12,929 bases of DNA, taken from assembly GCA_030617565.1 (NCBI GenBank), contig JAUWVE010000025.1:1-12929 (forward strand), given 5' to 3'. The position numbers and the translations under genes are program-made. The notes below the pieces were generated by a model. It did no database searches. It was not told the origin of the DNA and saw nothing but the letters and a program-made list of their open reading frames with translations. Source of the stretch: Gammaproteobacteria bacterium (GTDB lineage Bacteria > Pseudomonadota > Gammaproteobacteria > BMS3Bbin11). Of the stretch, positions 6,687 through 12,929 are shown in pieces. How positions within the stretch are numbered: the stretch's first letter is position 1; each line of letters opens with the position of its first letter.

Positions 6687-8111
6687 ATGCAAGAAACCTA
6701 CAACTATAAAGTGGTACGTCAATTTTCCATCATGACCGTGGTGTGGGGTATCGTCGGAATGCTGGTAGGCGTCATTATTGCCTCCCAGTTAGCCTGGCCT
6801 GCCCTGAATTTTGATGTTCCCTGGCTTACATTTAGCCGCTTACGCCCATTACACACCAATGCTGTAATCTTTGCCTTTGGTGGATCTGCACTTTTTGCAA
6901 CATCCTATTATATTGTGCAGCGTACCTGTCATGCCAAACTCTTTGCACCCGCACTGGCTGCTTTTACGTTCTGGGGCTGGCAACTGGTAATCGTTCTTGC
7001 TGCCGTGACACTGCCTTTAGGCTATACCACGTCGAAGGAATACGCTGAGCTGGAATGGCCGATTGATATACTCATCACACTGGTCTGGGTTTCGTATGCA
7101 ATCGTTTTCTTTGGCACCATCGTCAAACGAAAAGTTAAACATATTTATGTCGCCAACTGGTTTCTGGGATCTTTCATCCTGACTGTCGCCGTACTTCATC
7201 TCGGCAACAGTGCCGCACTGCCTGTCAGCCTGATGGGCATGAAATCCTACTCAGCTTATGCTGGCGTACAGGATGCAATGGTGCAGTGGTGGTATGGTCA
7301 TAACGCAGTGGGTTTCTTTCTGACCGCCGGTTTCCTCGGTATGATGTATTATTTCATGCCTAAAGCCGCAGGCCGCCCGGTCTACTCCTATCGCCTCTCA
7401 GTGGTGCATTTCTGGGCACTGGCCTTTACCTATATATGGGCCGGTCCGCATCACCTGATGTATACCGCGCTACCTGACTGGACGCAGTCACTGGGCATGG
7501 TCATGTCACTGATTCTGCTTGCTCCAAGCTGGGGCGGTATGATTAACGGCATCATGACGCTGTCCGGTGCCTGGGATAAATTACGTACTGACCCGATTCT
7601 TAAATTCCTGGTCGTTGCAATCTCCTTCTACGGTATGTCTACATTTGAAGGCCCGATGATGGCTATCAAAACAGTCAACGCGTTGTCTCATTATACTGAC
7701 TGGACTATCGGTCATGTACATGCCGGTGCTCTGGGCTGGGTTGCCATGATATCTATCGGCTCTATGTATTTCCTCATTCCAAGGCTGTTCGGTAAAACTG
7801 AAATGTACAGCGTCCGCCTGATAGAGACTCATTTCTGGATGTCTACTCTGGGTGTTGTGCTTTACATCGCTTCAATGTGGATTTCAGGTGTCATGCAGGG
7901 CCTGATGTGGCGTGCAACCAACTCTGATGGCACGCTCACATACAGCTTCATCGAGAGTGTTGCGGCGATGCATCCATTCTATGTCACTCGAACCATTGGC
8001 GGACTGATATTCCTCAGCGGCATGTTCCTGATGGCATACAACGTGTGGAAAACAGCTACGGCTGCGGATGCCAGGGCAGTAGATGCAATCATCCCAGAGC
8101 CGGCACACTGA
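6687..8111 (+). CDS. ccoN: cbb3-type cytochrome c oxidase subunit I CcoN
   Basis: This is the 474-aa catalytic subunit of the cbb3 oxidase, a polytopic inner-membrane protein that reduces oxygen to water and pumps protons. Family residues are all present: His56 in [10 protein letters not shown] (low-spin heme b), His205 in [11 protein letters not shown] (CuB), Tyr249 and His255/His256 in [10 protein letters not shown] (cross-linked tyrosine and CuB), Glu321 in STFEGP, and His343/His345 in [10 protein letters not shown] (heme b3 and heme b). Ligand roles are assigned by alignment from memory to the Pseudomonas stutzeri enzyme, whose numbering is about 2 higher over the CuB/heme b3 region. The start at the ATG giving [12 protein letters not shown] matches typical CcoN N-termini; a TTG four codons upstream is also open but less likely. 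The ribosome site is weak (GAGAA at 6677-6681). It is the first gene of ccoNOQP, downstream of the FNR-type promoter. Confidence 0.97.
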   Translation: MQETYNYKVVRQFSIMTVVWGIVGMLVGVIIASQLAWPALNFDVPWLTFSRLRPLHTNAVIFAFGGSALFATSYYIVQRTCHAKLFAPALAAFTFWGWQLVIVLAAVTLPLGYTTSKEYAELEWPIDILITLVWVSYAIVFFGTIVKRKVKHIYVANWFLGSFILTVAVLHLGNSAALPVSLMGMKSYSAYAGVQDAMVQWWYGHNAVGFFLTAGFLGMMYYFMPKAAGRPVYSYRLSVVHFWALAFTYIWAGPHHLMYTALPDWTQSLGMVMSLILLAPSWGGMINGIMTLSGAWDKLRTDPILKFLVVAISFYGMSTFEGPMMAIKTVNALSHYTDWTIGHVHAGALGWVAMISIGSMYFLIPRLFGKTEMYSVRLIETHFWMSTLGVVLYIASMWISGVMQGLMWRATNSDGTLTYSFIESVAAMHPFYVTRTIGGLIFLSGMFLMAYNVWKTATAADARAVDAIIPEPAH

Positions 8112-8125
8112 GAAGGAGAAGAATA

Positions 8126-8737
8126 ATGTCGCTTCAAGCAAAAATAGAAAAAAGTGTTCCTCTTTTAATCATATTTAGCATCATCGTGATTTCCTTTGGA
8201 GGGCTGGTTCAAATTGTCCCGCTATTTTTTATGAAATCAATGACGCAGCCGATTGAAGGCCTGAAACCTTATACGGCCATGGAATTAACCGGTCGTGATC
8301 TTTATATCAGGGATGGCTGCAACACATGCCATTCACAAATGATCCGGCCCTTCAGAGCCGAAACCGAACGCTACGGACATTACTCACTGGCCAGTGAGTT
8401 TATCTATGACCGTCCGTTTCTATGGGGGTCAAAGCGTACAGGACCTGACCTGCATCGAGTCGGTGGCCGTTACAGTGATGAATGGCACCGAATTCATCTG
8501 ATTAATCCGCGCGATGTGGTACCGGAATCTGTCATGCCGGGTTTCCCGTGGCTCGCAGAAAATACTGTGGAAGGCTCCAATATTGCCGAGAAAATGAAAA
8601 CTCTCCGGACATTGGGTGTCCCTTACAGCGATGAAGATATCGCCGGTGCTGCAGACAAATTAAAAGGCAAGTCCGAAATGGATGCCATGATCGCCTATCT
8701 GCAAAACCTTGGTTCTACTATACCGGCCGTGAGGTAA
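8126..8737 (+). CDS. ccoO: cbb3-type cytochrome c oxidase subunit II CcoO (monoheme cytochrome c)
   Basis: This 203-aa membrane-anchored c-type cytochrome carries electrons from CcoP to the heme b of CcoN. An uncleaved N-terminal helix spans about residues 12-36, followed by a periplasmic domain with the heme c motif CNTCH (65-69) within [13 protein letters not shown]. The likely axial ligand is Met137 in SVMPGFPWL. The ATG at 8126 is supported by AAGGAG at 8113-8118, 7 nt upstream. The frame is open further upstream inside ccoN, but those residues are not CcoO-like. It lies 14 nt after ccoN and 5 nt before ccoQ, with no terminator between. Confidence 0.97.
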   Translation: MSLQAKIEKSVPLLIIFSIIVISFGGLVQIVPLFFMKSMTQPIEGLKPYTAMELTGRDLYIRDGCNTCHSQMIRPFRAETERYGHYSLASEFIYDRPFLWGSKRTGPDLHRVGGRYSDEWHRIHLINPRDVVPESVMPGFPWLAENTVEGSNIAEKMKTLRTLGVPYSDEDIAGAADKLKGKSEMDAMIAYLQNLGSTIPAVR

Positions 8738-8742
8738 AAAAC

Positions 8743-8931
8743 ATGAACACAGTCGTTTTCCATATTTTGTGGACGGTAACACTGTTCATTCTGTTTATAG
8801 CTATTATCTTCTGGGCATGGAGCGGAAAGCGTAAAGCAGAATTCGATGAGCTTGCACACCTGCCTCTGGATGAGGAAAAGTTTGCACCTCGAGTTGAAAA
8901 AAACACATCAGGGAGAAAAGACAATGCCTGA
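8743..8931 (+). CDS. ccoQ: cbb3-type cytochrome c oxidase subunit IV CcoQ
   Basis: This is a 62-aa single-helix membrane protein. The helix covers about residues 5-26 (ending FWAWSG) and is followed by a soluble tail with KRKAEFDELAHLPLDEE, typical of CcoQ/FixQ. CcoQ helps stabilise the complex and the CcoP interaction in species where it has been studied. The start is 5 nt after ccoO, and its last 8 nt overlap the beginning of ccoP, indicating translational coupling within ccoNOQP. Confidence 0.92.
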   Translation: MNTVVFHILWTVTLFILFIAIIFWAWSGKRKAEFDELAHLPLDEEKFAPRVEKNTSGRKDNA

Positions 8932-9847
8932 ATATGATTTAATGTCAGATTTCACCAGCCCATTCTGGCCATGGTTTATCTTTATCGTCACTATCGGCGG
9001 AATTTTCTGGTGCTTTTACCTGCTAATGTCTCAAAAGAATGCGGGTGATGTATCAGAAGGTGAAGAGGCTCAACCCACTGGCCATAAGTGGGATGATGAC
9101 CTTGAAGAGCTCAATAACCCCCTGCCTCGCTGGTGGTTGCAGATGTTCATTGCAACAAATATTTTTGGTCTGGTATACCTGGTACTTTACCCGGGGATTG
9201 TCGTATTTGACGGCGTGCTCGGCTGGAGCCAGGTTGGCCAGTACAACACTGAAATGGAAGTTGCTGAAAAGAAATACGGTGAGCAATATGTCAACTACCT
9301 GAAGCAGGATGTTGCTACCCTGGCAAAGGATAAAGCCGCCATCACAACCGGTGGACGCCTGTTCAGCACGTACTGCACACAGTGCCACGGCTCAGATGCT
9401 GGCGGCGGACCGGGCTTTCCTAACCTGCGCGACAGCCGCTGGCTGTGGGGTGGAGAACCGGAGCACATCAAGCAGACGATTGCTGCTGGCCGTATGGGTG
9501 CTATGCCTGCGTGGGGTGCTGTACTGGGTGAAACCGGCACAAAAGATGTTGCCGCCTACGTCATGTCTCTAAGCAACAGAAAAACCGCAGGCGATCTGCA
9601 GGCTGGTGAGGAAAAATTCAAGCAACTCTGCGTTGCCTGCCACGCCGCGGAAGGAACCGGCAACATCGCATTAGGTGCGCCTGATCTCACTGATGATACA
9701 TGGCTATACGGCAGTTCACGCCGTTCTATTGAGAAATCTATCTCTGAAGGCCGCAGTGGCCGTATGCCGACGTTTGGTGATTTTCTTGGTGAAGGTAAAA
9801 CCCATCTGCTAACTGCTTATGTCTACAGCCTGTCACTGGAAGACTAA
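8924..9847 (+). CDS. ccoP: cbb3-type cytochrome c oxidase subunit III CcoP (diheme cytochrome c)
   Basis: This 307-aa diheme cytochrome is the electron entry subunit of the cbb3 oxidase. The N-terminus has two membrane helices (about 13-35 and 70-92) joined by an acidic linker with HKWDDDLEELNNPLPRWW, the CcoP signature. Two periplasmic cytochrome domains follow, with CTQCH (151-155) and CVACH (236-240). Their likely axial methionines are Met194 (GAMPAW) and Met281 (GRMPTF). The ATG at 8924 overlaps the end of ccoQ and has GGGAG at 8911-8915, 8 nt upstream. The same frame stays open upstream within ccoQ, but those residues do not belong to the family. It is the last gene before an intrinsic terminator. 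Confidence 0.97.
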   Translation: MPEYDLMSDFTSPFWPWFIFIVTIGGIFWCFYLLMSQKNAGDVSEGEEAQPTGHKWDDDLEELNNPLPRWWLQMFIATNIFGLVYLVLYPGIVVFDGVLGWSQVGQYNTEMEVAEKKYGEQYVNYLKQDVATLAKDKAAITTGGRLFSTYCTQCHGSDAGGGPGFPNLRDSRWLWGGEPEHIKQTIAAGRMGAMPAWGAVLGETGTKDVAAYVMSLSNRKTAGDLQAGEEKFKQLCVACHAAEGTGNIALGAPDLTDDTWLYGSSRRSIEKSISEGRSGRMPTFGDFLGEGKTHLLTAYVYSLSLED

Positions 9848-9882
9848 TCTCAGCTAAACCGCAGCGTTACAGGGCTGTTGTC

Positions 9883-9913
9883 AAAAATACCGGACATTGT
9901 CCGGTATTTTTTT
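9883..9913 (+). terminator. Intrinsic terminator after ccoNOQP
   Basis: A 13-bp perfect stem (AAAAATACCGGAC / GTCCGGTATTTTT) with an ATT loop ends in a run of seven T. It lies 35 nt after the ccoP stop. The matching A-run on the left arm could let it act in both directions. It separates ccoNOQP from the following small gene and ccoGH, although readthrough is possible. Confidence 0.9.
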
Positions 9914-9967
9914 CAGTCACATGGAGTAGAATTGCGACCACCTGATAACACGACCCAAGGTTACGTT

Positions 9968-10225
9968 ATGTCTGAAAATGAAGAAATCCCGAAAATACAG
10001 CGTGTGGTTGCCGTACTGTGGCCATCATTTTTAACATCAGGAGCAGCGATGATCCTGTTCTACTGGATTTTCTCGCCCGGTGAAGTATTCCCTGAACTTG
10101 CCGCCAGTGGCGTCAGTAATATGGCATTTTACTCGGCTACTTTTCTTTTTCTATGGCTGACCACACTCACATCCTGCCTGTTGTCCTGCTACTTTCTGCG
10201 TCCATGCAGTCGCTGTAACGATTAA
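9968..10225 (+). CDS. Small two-helix membrane protein between ccoP and ccoG, function unknown
   Basis: This encodes 85 residues with two predicted membrane helices (about 13-36, containing LWPSFLTSGAAMILFYWIF, and about 52-77). The N-terminus is short and charged, and the C-terminus ends in RPCSRCND. Four cysteines cluster at the end of helix 2 and in the tail: 70, 74, 80 and 83, the last two as CxxC. Small proteins with a similar LWPSFL helix are, as far as I recall, common in this position of gammaproteobacterial cbb3 loci, but I know of no assigned role. The ATG at 9968 is preferred because AAGG (9957-9960) lies 7 nt upstream; a longer frame from 9878 would run through the terminator hairpin. 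ccoG follows after 61 nt. The cysteines next to a copper-reducing partner make a role in metal handling or assembly possible, but that is inference. Confidence 0.8.
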   Translation: MSENEEIPKIQRVVAVLWPSFLTSGAAMILFYWIFSPGEVFPELAASGVSNMAFYSATFLFLWLTTLTSCLLSCYFLRPCSRCND

Positions 10226-10286
10226 TACAGAATATAGTTTTCACTGAAGACCCGATTTCGCTTTTTATTTATACGAGAAGATATTC

Positions 10287-11696
10287 ATGTCAGAAAAAGC
10301 CAATAAACCGGTAAAAGCCGAACAGGATTCCCTGTATGCAAAGCGTGAGGAGATCTACCCTCGTGAGGTGCACGGGATTTTTGCCAGTTGGCGCGTGGCA
10401 ATGGTATTCCTGACGCTGGGGCTCTATTATATTCTGCCCTGGATAAACTGGGGCGAAGGTCGCCAGGCCCTGCTATTTGACCTGCCCAACAGAAAATTCA
10501 ATATCTTCATGATGACGCTGTGGCCTCAGGACCTCATCTACCTCTCTGCATTACTTATTATTTCAGCACTTGGCCTGTTTCTCTTTACATCCGTTGGCGG
10601 CAGGTTATGGTGCGGCTACGCCTGCCCACAAACGGTATGGACAGAAGTTTTCCTGTGGATAGAGCGCAAAATAGAAGGCGGCAGACCTCAGCGCATGAAA
10701 CTTGCCAAGTCGCCGTGGAATTTGAACAAGGTAATTAAAAAAGGTGGCAAGCATCTGGCCTGGATAGCCCTGTCTCTCTGGACTGGCTTTACTTTTGTTG
10801 GGTATTTCTCTCCAATCAGAGAACTCGCCGTGGATTTCATTAATTGGGACCTTGGGCCCTGGGAAACCTTCTGGATATTCTTTTATGCCTTTGCCACCTA
10901 CGGCAATGCCGGCTGGTTAAGGGAACAGGTATGTATTTACATGTGTCCTTATGCTCGCTTTCAGAGTGTTATGTTCGATGATAATACCCTGATAATTTCC
11001 TACGATGAAAAGCGTGGTAATCCTCGTGGTGCGCGCAAGCGCGGCAAAGAAAAACCCACTGACAAAGGTGATTGCATAGACTGTAGCCTGTGCGTTCAGG
11101 CCTGTCCGACAGGTATAGATATTCGTGATGGTCTGCAATACCAGTGTATCGCCTGTGCGGCCTGCATCGATGCCTGTGATGATGTAATGGAAAAAATGGA
11201 CTATCCAAAAGGGCTGATTCGCTATACCACTCTCAATGAGGTAAAAGGAAATGGCCTGCATATTTTCAGGCCTCGTGTATTAGTTTACTCTGCTATTCTG
11301 TTGGGTCTTGTAGCCGGAATGGCGTGGTCTCTAGCCACCCGTGTTCCGCTTGGTGTAGATATTTCCCGTGACCGTAATATCCTCTATCGTGAAGCACCAA
11401 ATGGTGACCTGGAAAATGTCTTCACTATAAAAATCATGAATCAGGATGACAAGGCACACAGTTTTGTCATCACTATTCACGGCATGCCTGGTGCAGTACT
11501 TGATCCTGATGAGCCGGAAACGCGTGTAGAAAGTGGCGAAATTGGCGAAACCCTGATCAGGGTCCGTGCTGCTGAGGATATCGTTAAAGGCCGCAGTACC
11601 AGCATCACCCTTAGAGTCACCGCCAGTGACGATGATAAATTGACCGATGAAGAAGATACCCGCTTCATTGCACCTGCGGACTGGTTCCAGAAATGA
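10287..11696 (+). CDS. ccoG: Cytochrome c oxidase accessory protein CcoG (membrane iron-sulfur protein)
   Basis: This is a 469-aa membrane iron-sulfur protein of the CcoG/RdxA/FixG family, reported in other bacteria to reduce Cu(II) to Cu(I) for cbb3 assembly. It has helices near residues 35-52, 82-102, 157-174, 190-206 and 330-350. Cysteine motifs in the polyferredoxin-like membrane part are CGYAC (109-113) and CIYMC (216-220). A dicluster ferredoxin segment follows, with Cys263, 266, 269, 273 and Cys287, 290, 293, 297, fitting two [4Fe-4S] clusters. The C-terminal 115 or so residues form an Ig-like periplasmic domain. GAGAAG lies about 6 nt before the ATG. The last 4 nt overlap the next gene as ATGA, so ccoG and ccoH are coupled. 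Confidence 0.96.
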   Translation: MSEKANKPVKAEQDSLYAKREEIYPREVHGIFASWRVAMVFLTLGLYYILPWINWGEGRQALLFDLPNRKFNIFMMTLWPQDLIYLSALLIISALGLFLFTSVGGRLWCGYACPQTVWTEVFLWIERKIEGGRPQRMKLAKSPWNLNKVIKKGGKHLAWIALSLWTGFTFVGYFSPIRELAVDFINWDLGPWETFWIFFYAFATYGNAGWLREQVCIYMCPYARFQSVMFDDNTLIISYDEKRGNPRGARKRGKEKPTDKGDCIDCSLCVQACPTGIDIRDGLQYQCIACAACIDACDDVMEKMDYPKGLIRYTTLNEVKGNGLHIFRPRVLVYSAILLGLVAGMAWSLATRVPLGVDISRDRNILYREAPNGDLENVFTIKIMNQDDKAHSFVITIHGMPGAVLDPDEPETRVESGEIGETLIRVRAAEDIVKGRSTSITLRVTASDDDKLTDEEDTRFIAPADWFQK

Positions 11697-12202
11697 TACT
11701 TGAGCAAAACAAACAGGACATTCGCCCCTGGTACAGGGAGCCCATGGTATGGCTGGTCATCGCTATCCCTCTGTCATCCGTCATCTACGGCACTTTCTTT
11801 TTAATCGTCTCAATTACATCATTTGACGGCATGGTCGTCGATGATTACTACAAGGTAGGCAAACAGATTAACCGCGAGCTTAAAAGAGATAAAGCGGCCG
11901 TCGCACACGGCCTGACAGCACAGCTGATGGTAGAGGATAAAACAGTCACTGTCTTCATTGCGGCCAATCAGGACTACAGCGCACCGCCTGCACTTGAAAT
12001 CAGATTTCTCTATTCCACACGTGCTGATATCGATAAAGAAATATTTGTTGAGCAGGTTTCGCCGGGTATTTACAAAGGCAGCCTGCCTGAACTGGAAACA
12101 GGCCGCTGGAACATACAAATTGCCTCGGATGACTGGCGGCTGATGGGTTCTTTGCGGACACCGGATGAAAACAAGGTAGTTATTAAACCGCTGACGAAAT
12201 AG
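11693..12202 (+). CDS. ccoH: FixH/CcoH family cbb3 oxidase assembly protein
   Basis: This is a 169-aa single-pass membrane protein. After the family's RPWYREPMVWLV (11-22) the helix runs to about residue 42, followed by the conserved VDDYYKVGKQIN (49-60) and a periplasmic beta-rich domain ending near the C-terminus. FixH/CcoH associates with the cbb3 complex and CcoP during assembly and is needed for stable oxidase. The start overlaps the ccoG stop (ATGA), which fixes both the start and the cotranscription. No intrinsic terminator is visible after the stop. Confidence 0.93.
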   Translation: MILEQNKQDIRPWYREPMVWLVIAIPLSSVIYGTFFLIVSITSFDGMVVDDYYKVGKQINRELKRDKAAVAHGLTAQLMVEDKTVTVFIAANQDYSAPPALEIRFLYSTRADIDKEIFVEQVSPGIYKGSLPELETGRWNIQIASDDWRLMGSLRTPDENKVVIKPLTK

Positions 12203-12222
12203 GTATCAGTAAAAAGTATTAC

Positions 12223-12250
12223 GTTTTAGGTTTTAGGTATTAGGATTTAC
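12223..12250. repeat. Short heptamer tandem repeat between ccoH and fabR
   Basis: Four consecutive 7-nt units read GTTTTAG, GTTTTAG, GTATTAG and GATTTAC. They lie in the 106-bp gap between the converging ccoH and fabR-like genes. The unit length is the same as in the repeat upstream of ccoS, although the unit sequence differs. Nothing else recognisable, including a terminator, lies in this gap. Confidence 0.65.
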
Positions 12251-12308
12251 GTAAGCCGAAAGACTGATGGGAAGAGACCATAGGCCATCTAATAGTTCTC
12301 TGCATTCC

Positions 12309-12929
12309 TCAGTTGTCTGCTTGGTATAACTTTCGTATTTTTCTGTACCCTTCTGCTCCTCTTGCCACATAGCGTAGCTGAATTATAGCTTTTTTTGTCA
12401 ACAGCTTGCGCTCAGCTGGCTTGCTGTCTAATGCCTCTGCTCCGGCATTAAATACCAGAATTACCATCGCATCCGCCTGGATCCTTGCCTCTTCCGCAGG
12501 ATAGCCCTGTGTCTGCTGAATATAATCTGCCAGTTCCACCACAAAATACTGTAGCTCGCGAGAGACTGCCTTGCGAAAGGCCAGGGAGTTACCGGTACGT
12601 TCACGTAATAACAGGCGAAAAACGTTAGGGCTGTTATGGATAAATTCCATAAAGGTTTCAACCGAAGCGGTTATCACGCTGCCCTCTTCGCGCATCCGCT
12701 GTCGGGCCTTGCGCATCAACTGCCGTAGCGCTACCCCCCCTTCATCAACCAGGGTCAGGCCGAGCTCTTCCATATCTTCAAAGTGACGGTAAAACGATGT
12801 GGGTGCTATGCCGGCTTCACGCGTGACTTCCCTCAGACTCAGACTGGAATAGCTGCGCTCCTGGCACAGCAGCCGAAAGGCCGCATCAATAAGGGAGCGG
12901 CGGGTTTGTTCTTATTGTTGGGCTCTCGT
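12309..12929 (-). pseudogene. fabR: FabR-like TetR-family regulator with an in-frame stop near the N-terminus (5' end outside window)
   Basis: The minus strand encodes a close relative of FabR, the repressor of unsaturated fatty-acid synthesis genes (fabA, fabB). From the window edge it reads TRAQQ, then TAA (12914-12912), then [15 protein letters not shown] and 185 further residues (200 aa in all to the TGA) with no other break. Helix-turn-helix residues [20 protein letters not shown] lie at about residues 26-45 after the stop. The ligand-binding part carries [47 protein letters not shown] and NAGAEALDS, as in E. coli FabR. At the stop position FabR proteins have Lys in RAQQKE, so one base change would explain TAA. 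After the stop there is no ATG, GTG or TTG until 12773, past the DNA-binding helix, so an unrepaired product (154 aa) could not bind DNA. Either this is a recent pseudogene or one base is wrong. Family identity is firm; loss of function is not. Confidence 0.8.

Noticed and set aside
9878..9967. A longer version of the small membrane protein starting at TTG 9878
   Set aside because: Its first codons lie in the terminator hairpin and the added residues are not membrane-protein-like; the ATG at 9968 has a ribosome site.
12309..12773. Treating the 154-aa frame as a complete short regulator
   Set aside because: FabR homology continues upstream of its ATG through the helix-turn-helix, so the short frame is the remainder of a longer gene cut by the stop codon.

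Overview
The window looks like chromosomal DNA of a gammaproteobacterium that respires oxygen, including at low oxygen. The FabR-type fatty-acid regulator at the right edge, the ccoNOQP/ccoGHIS gene set and the FNR/Anr-type site between the two halves of that set all point this way. I cannot name the genus. No tRNA, rRNA, CRISPR array, transposase or phage gene is visible.

Left end (1-1042, minus strand): a two-gene bufferin-type cassette. A secreted 97-aa DUF2282 peptide precursor with four cysteines (bufA) is followed after a few bases by a DUF692/MNIO iron enzyme (bufB) that runs off the window. Such pairs make cysteine-modified periplasmic peptides that bind copper. A 258-bp divergent intergenic region separates it from a plus-strand pair (1301-3397): a Na/phosphate cotransporter family protein with a C-terminal PhoU-like domain, and an unrecognised 86-aa charged coiled-coil protein. 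A perfect 28-bp inverted repeat of REP/BIME type follows.

Centre and right (3672-12202): a complete cbb3-type cytochrome c oxidase locus. On the minus strand are ccoI (copper P1B-ATPase) and ccoS. Divergently on the plus strand are ccoN, ccoO, ccoQ and ccoP, an intrinsic terminator, an 85-aa two-helix membrane protein, ccoG and ccoH/fixH. A perfect TTGAT-N4-ATCAA box lies between ccoI and ccoN, at class II spacing from a TATACT -10 element serving ccoN. CcoNOP form the catalytic oxidase, with heme b/b3 and CuB in CcoN and c-type hemes in CcoO and CcoP. CcoI, CcoG, CcoS and CcoH supply copper and assemble the complex.

Right edge (12309-12929, minus strand): a fabR-like TetR regulator whose frame is intact except for an ochre stop near its N-terminus, before the DNA-binding domain. 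It is either a fresh pseudogene or a base error.

The most unusual items are the copper-peptide cassette near the copper-dependent oxidase locus, the cysteine-bearing small membrane protein next to ccoG, heptamer-based repeats in two intergenic gaps, the REP-like palindrome and the fabR stop codon.
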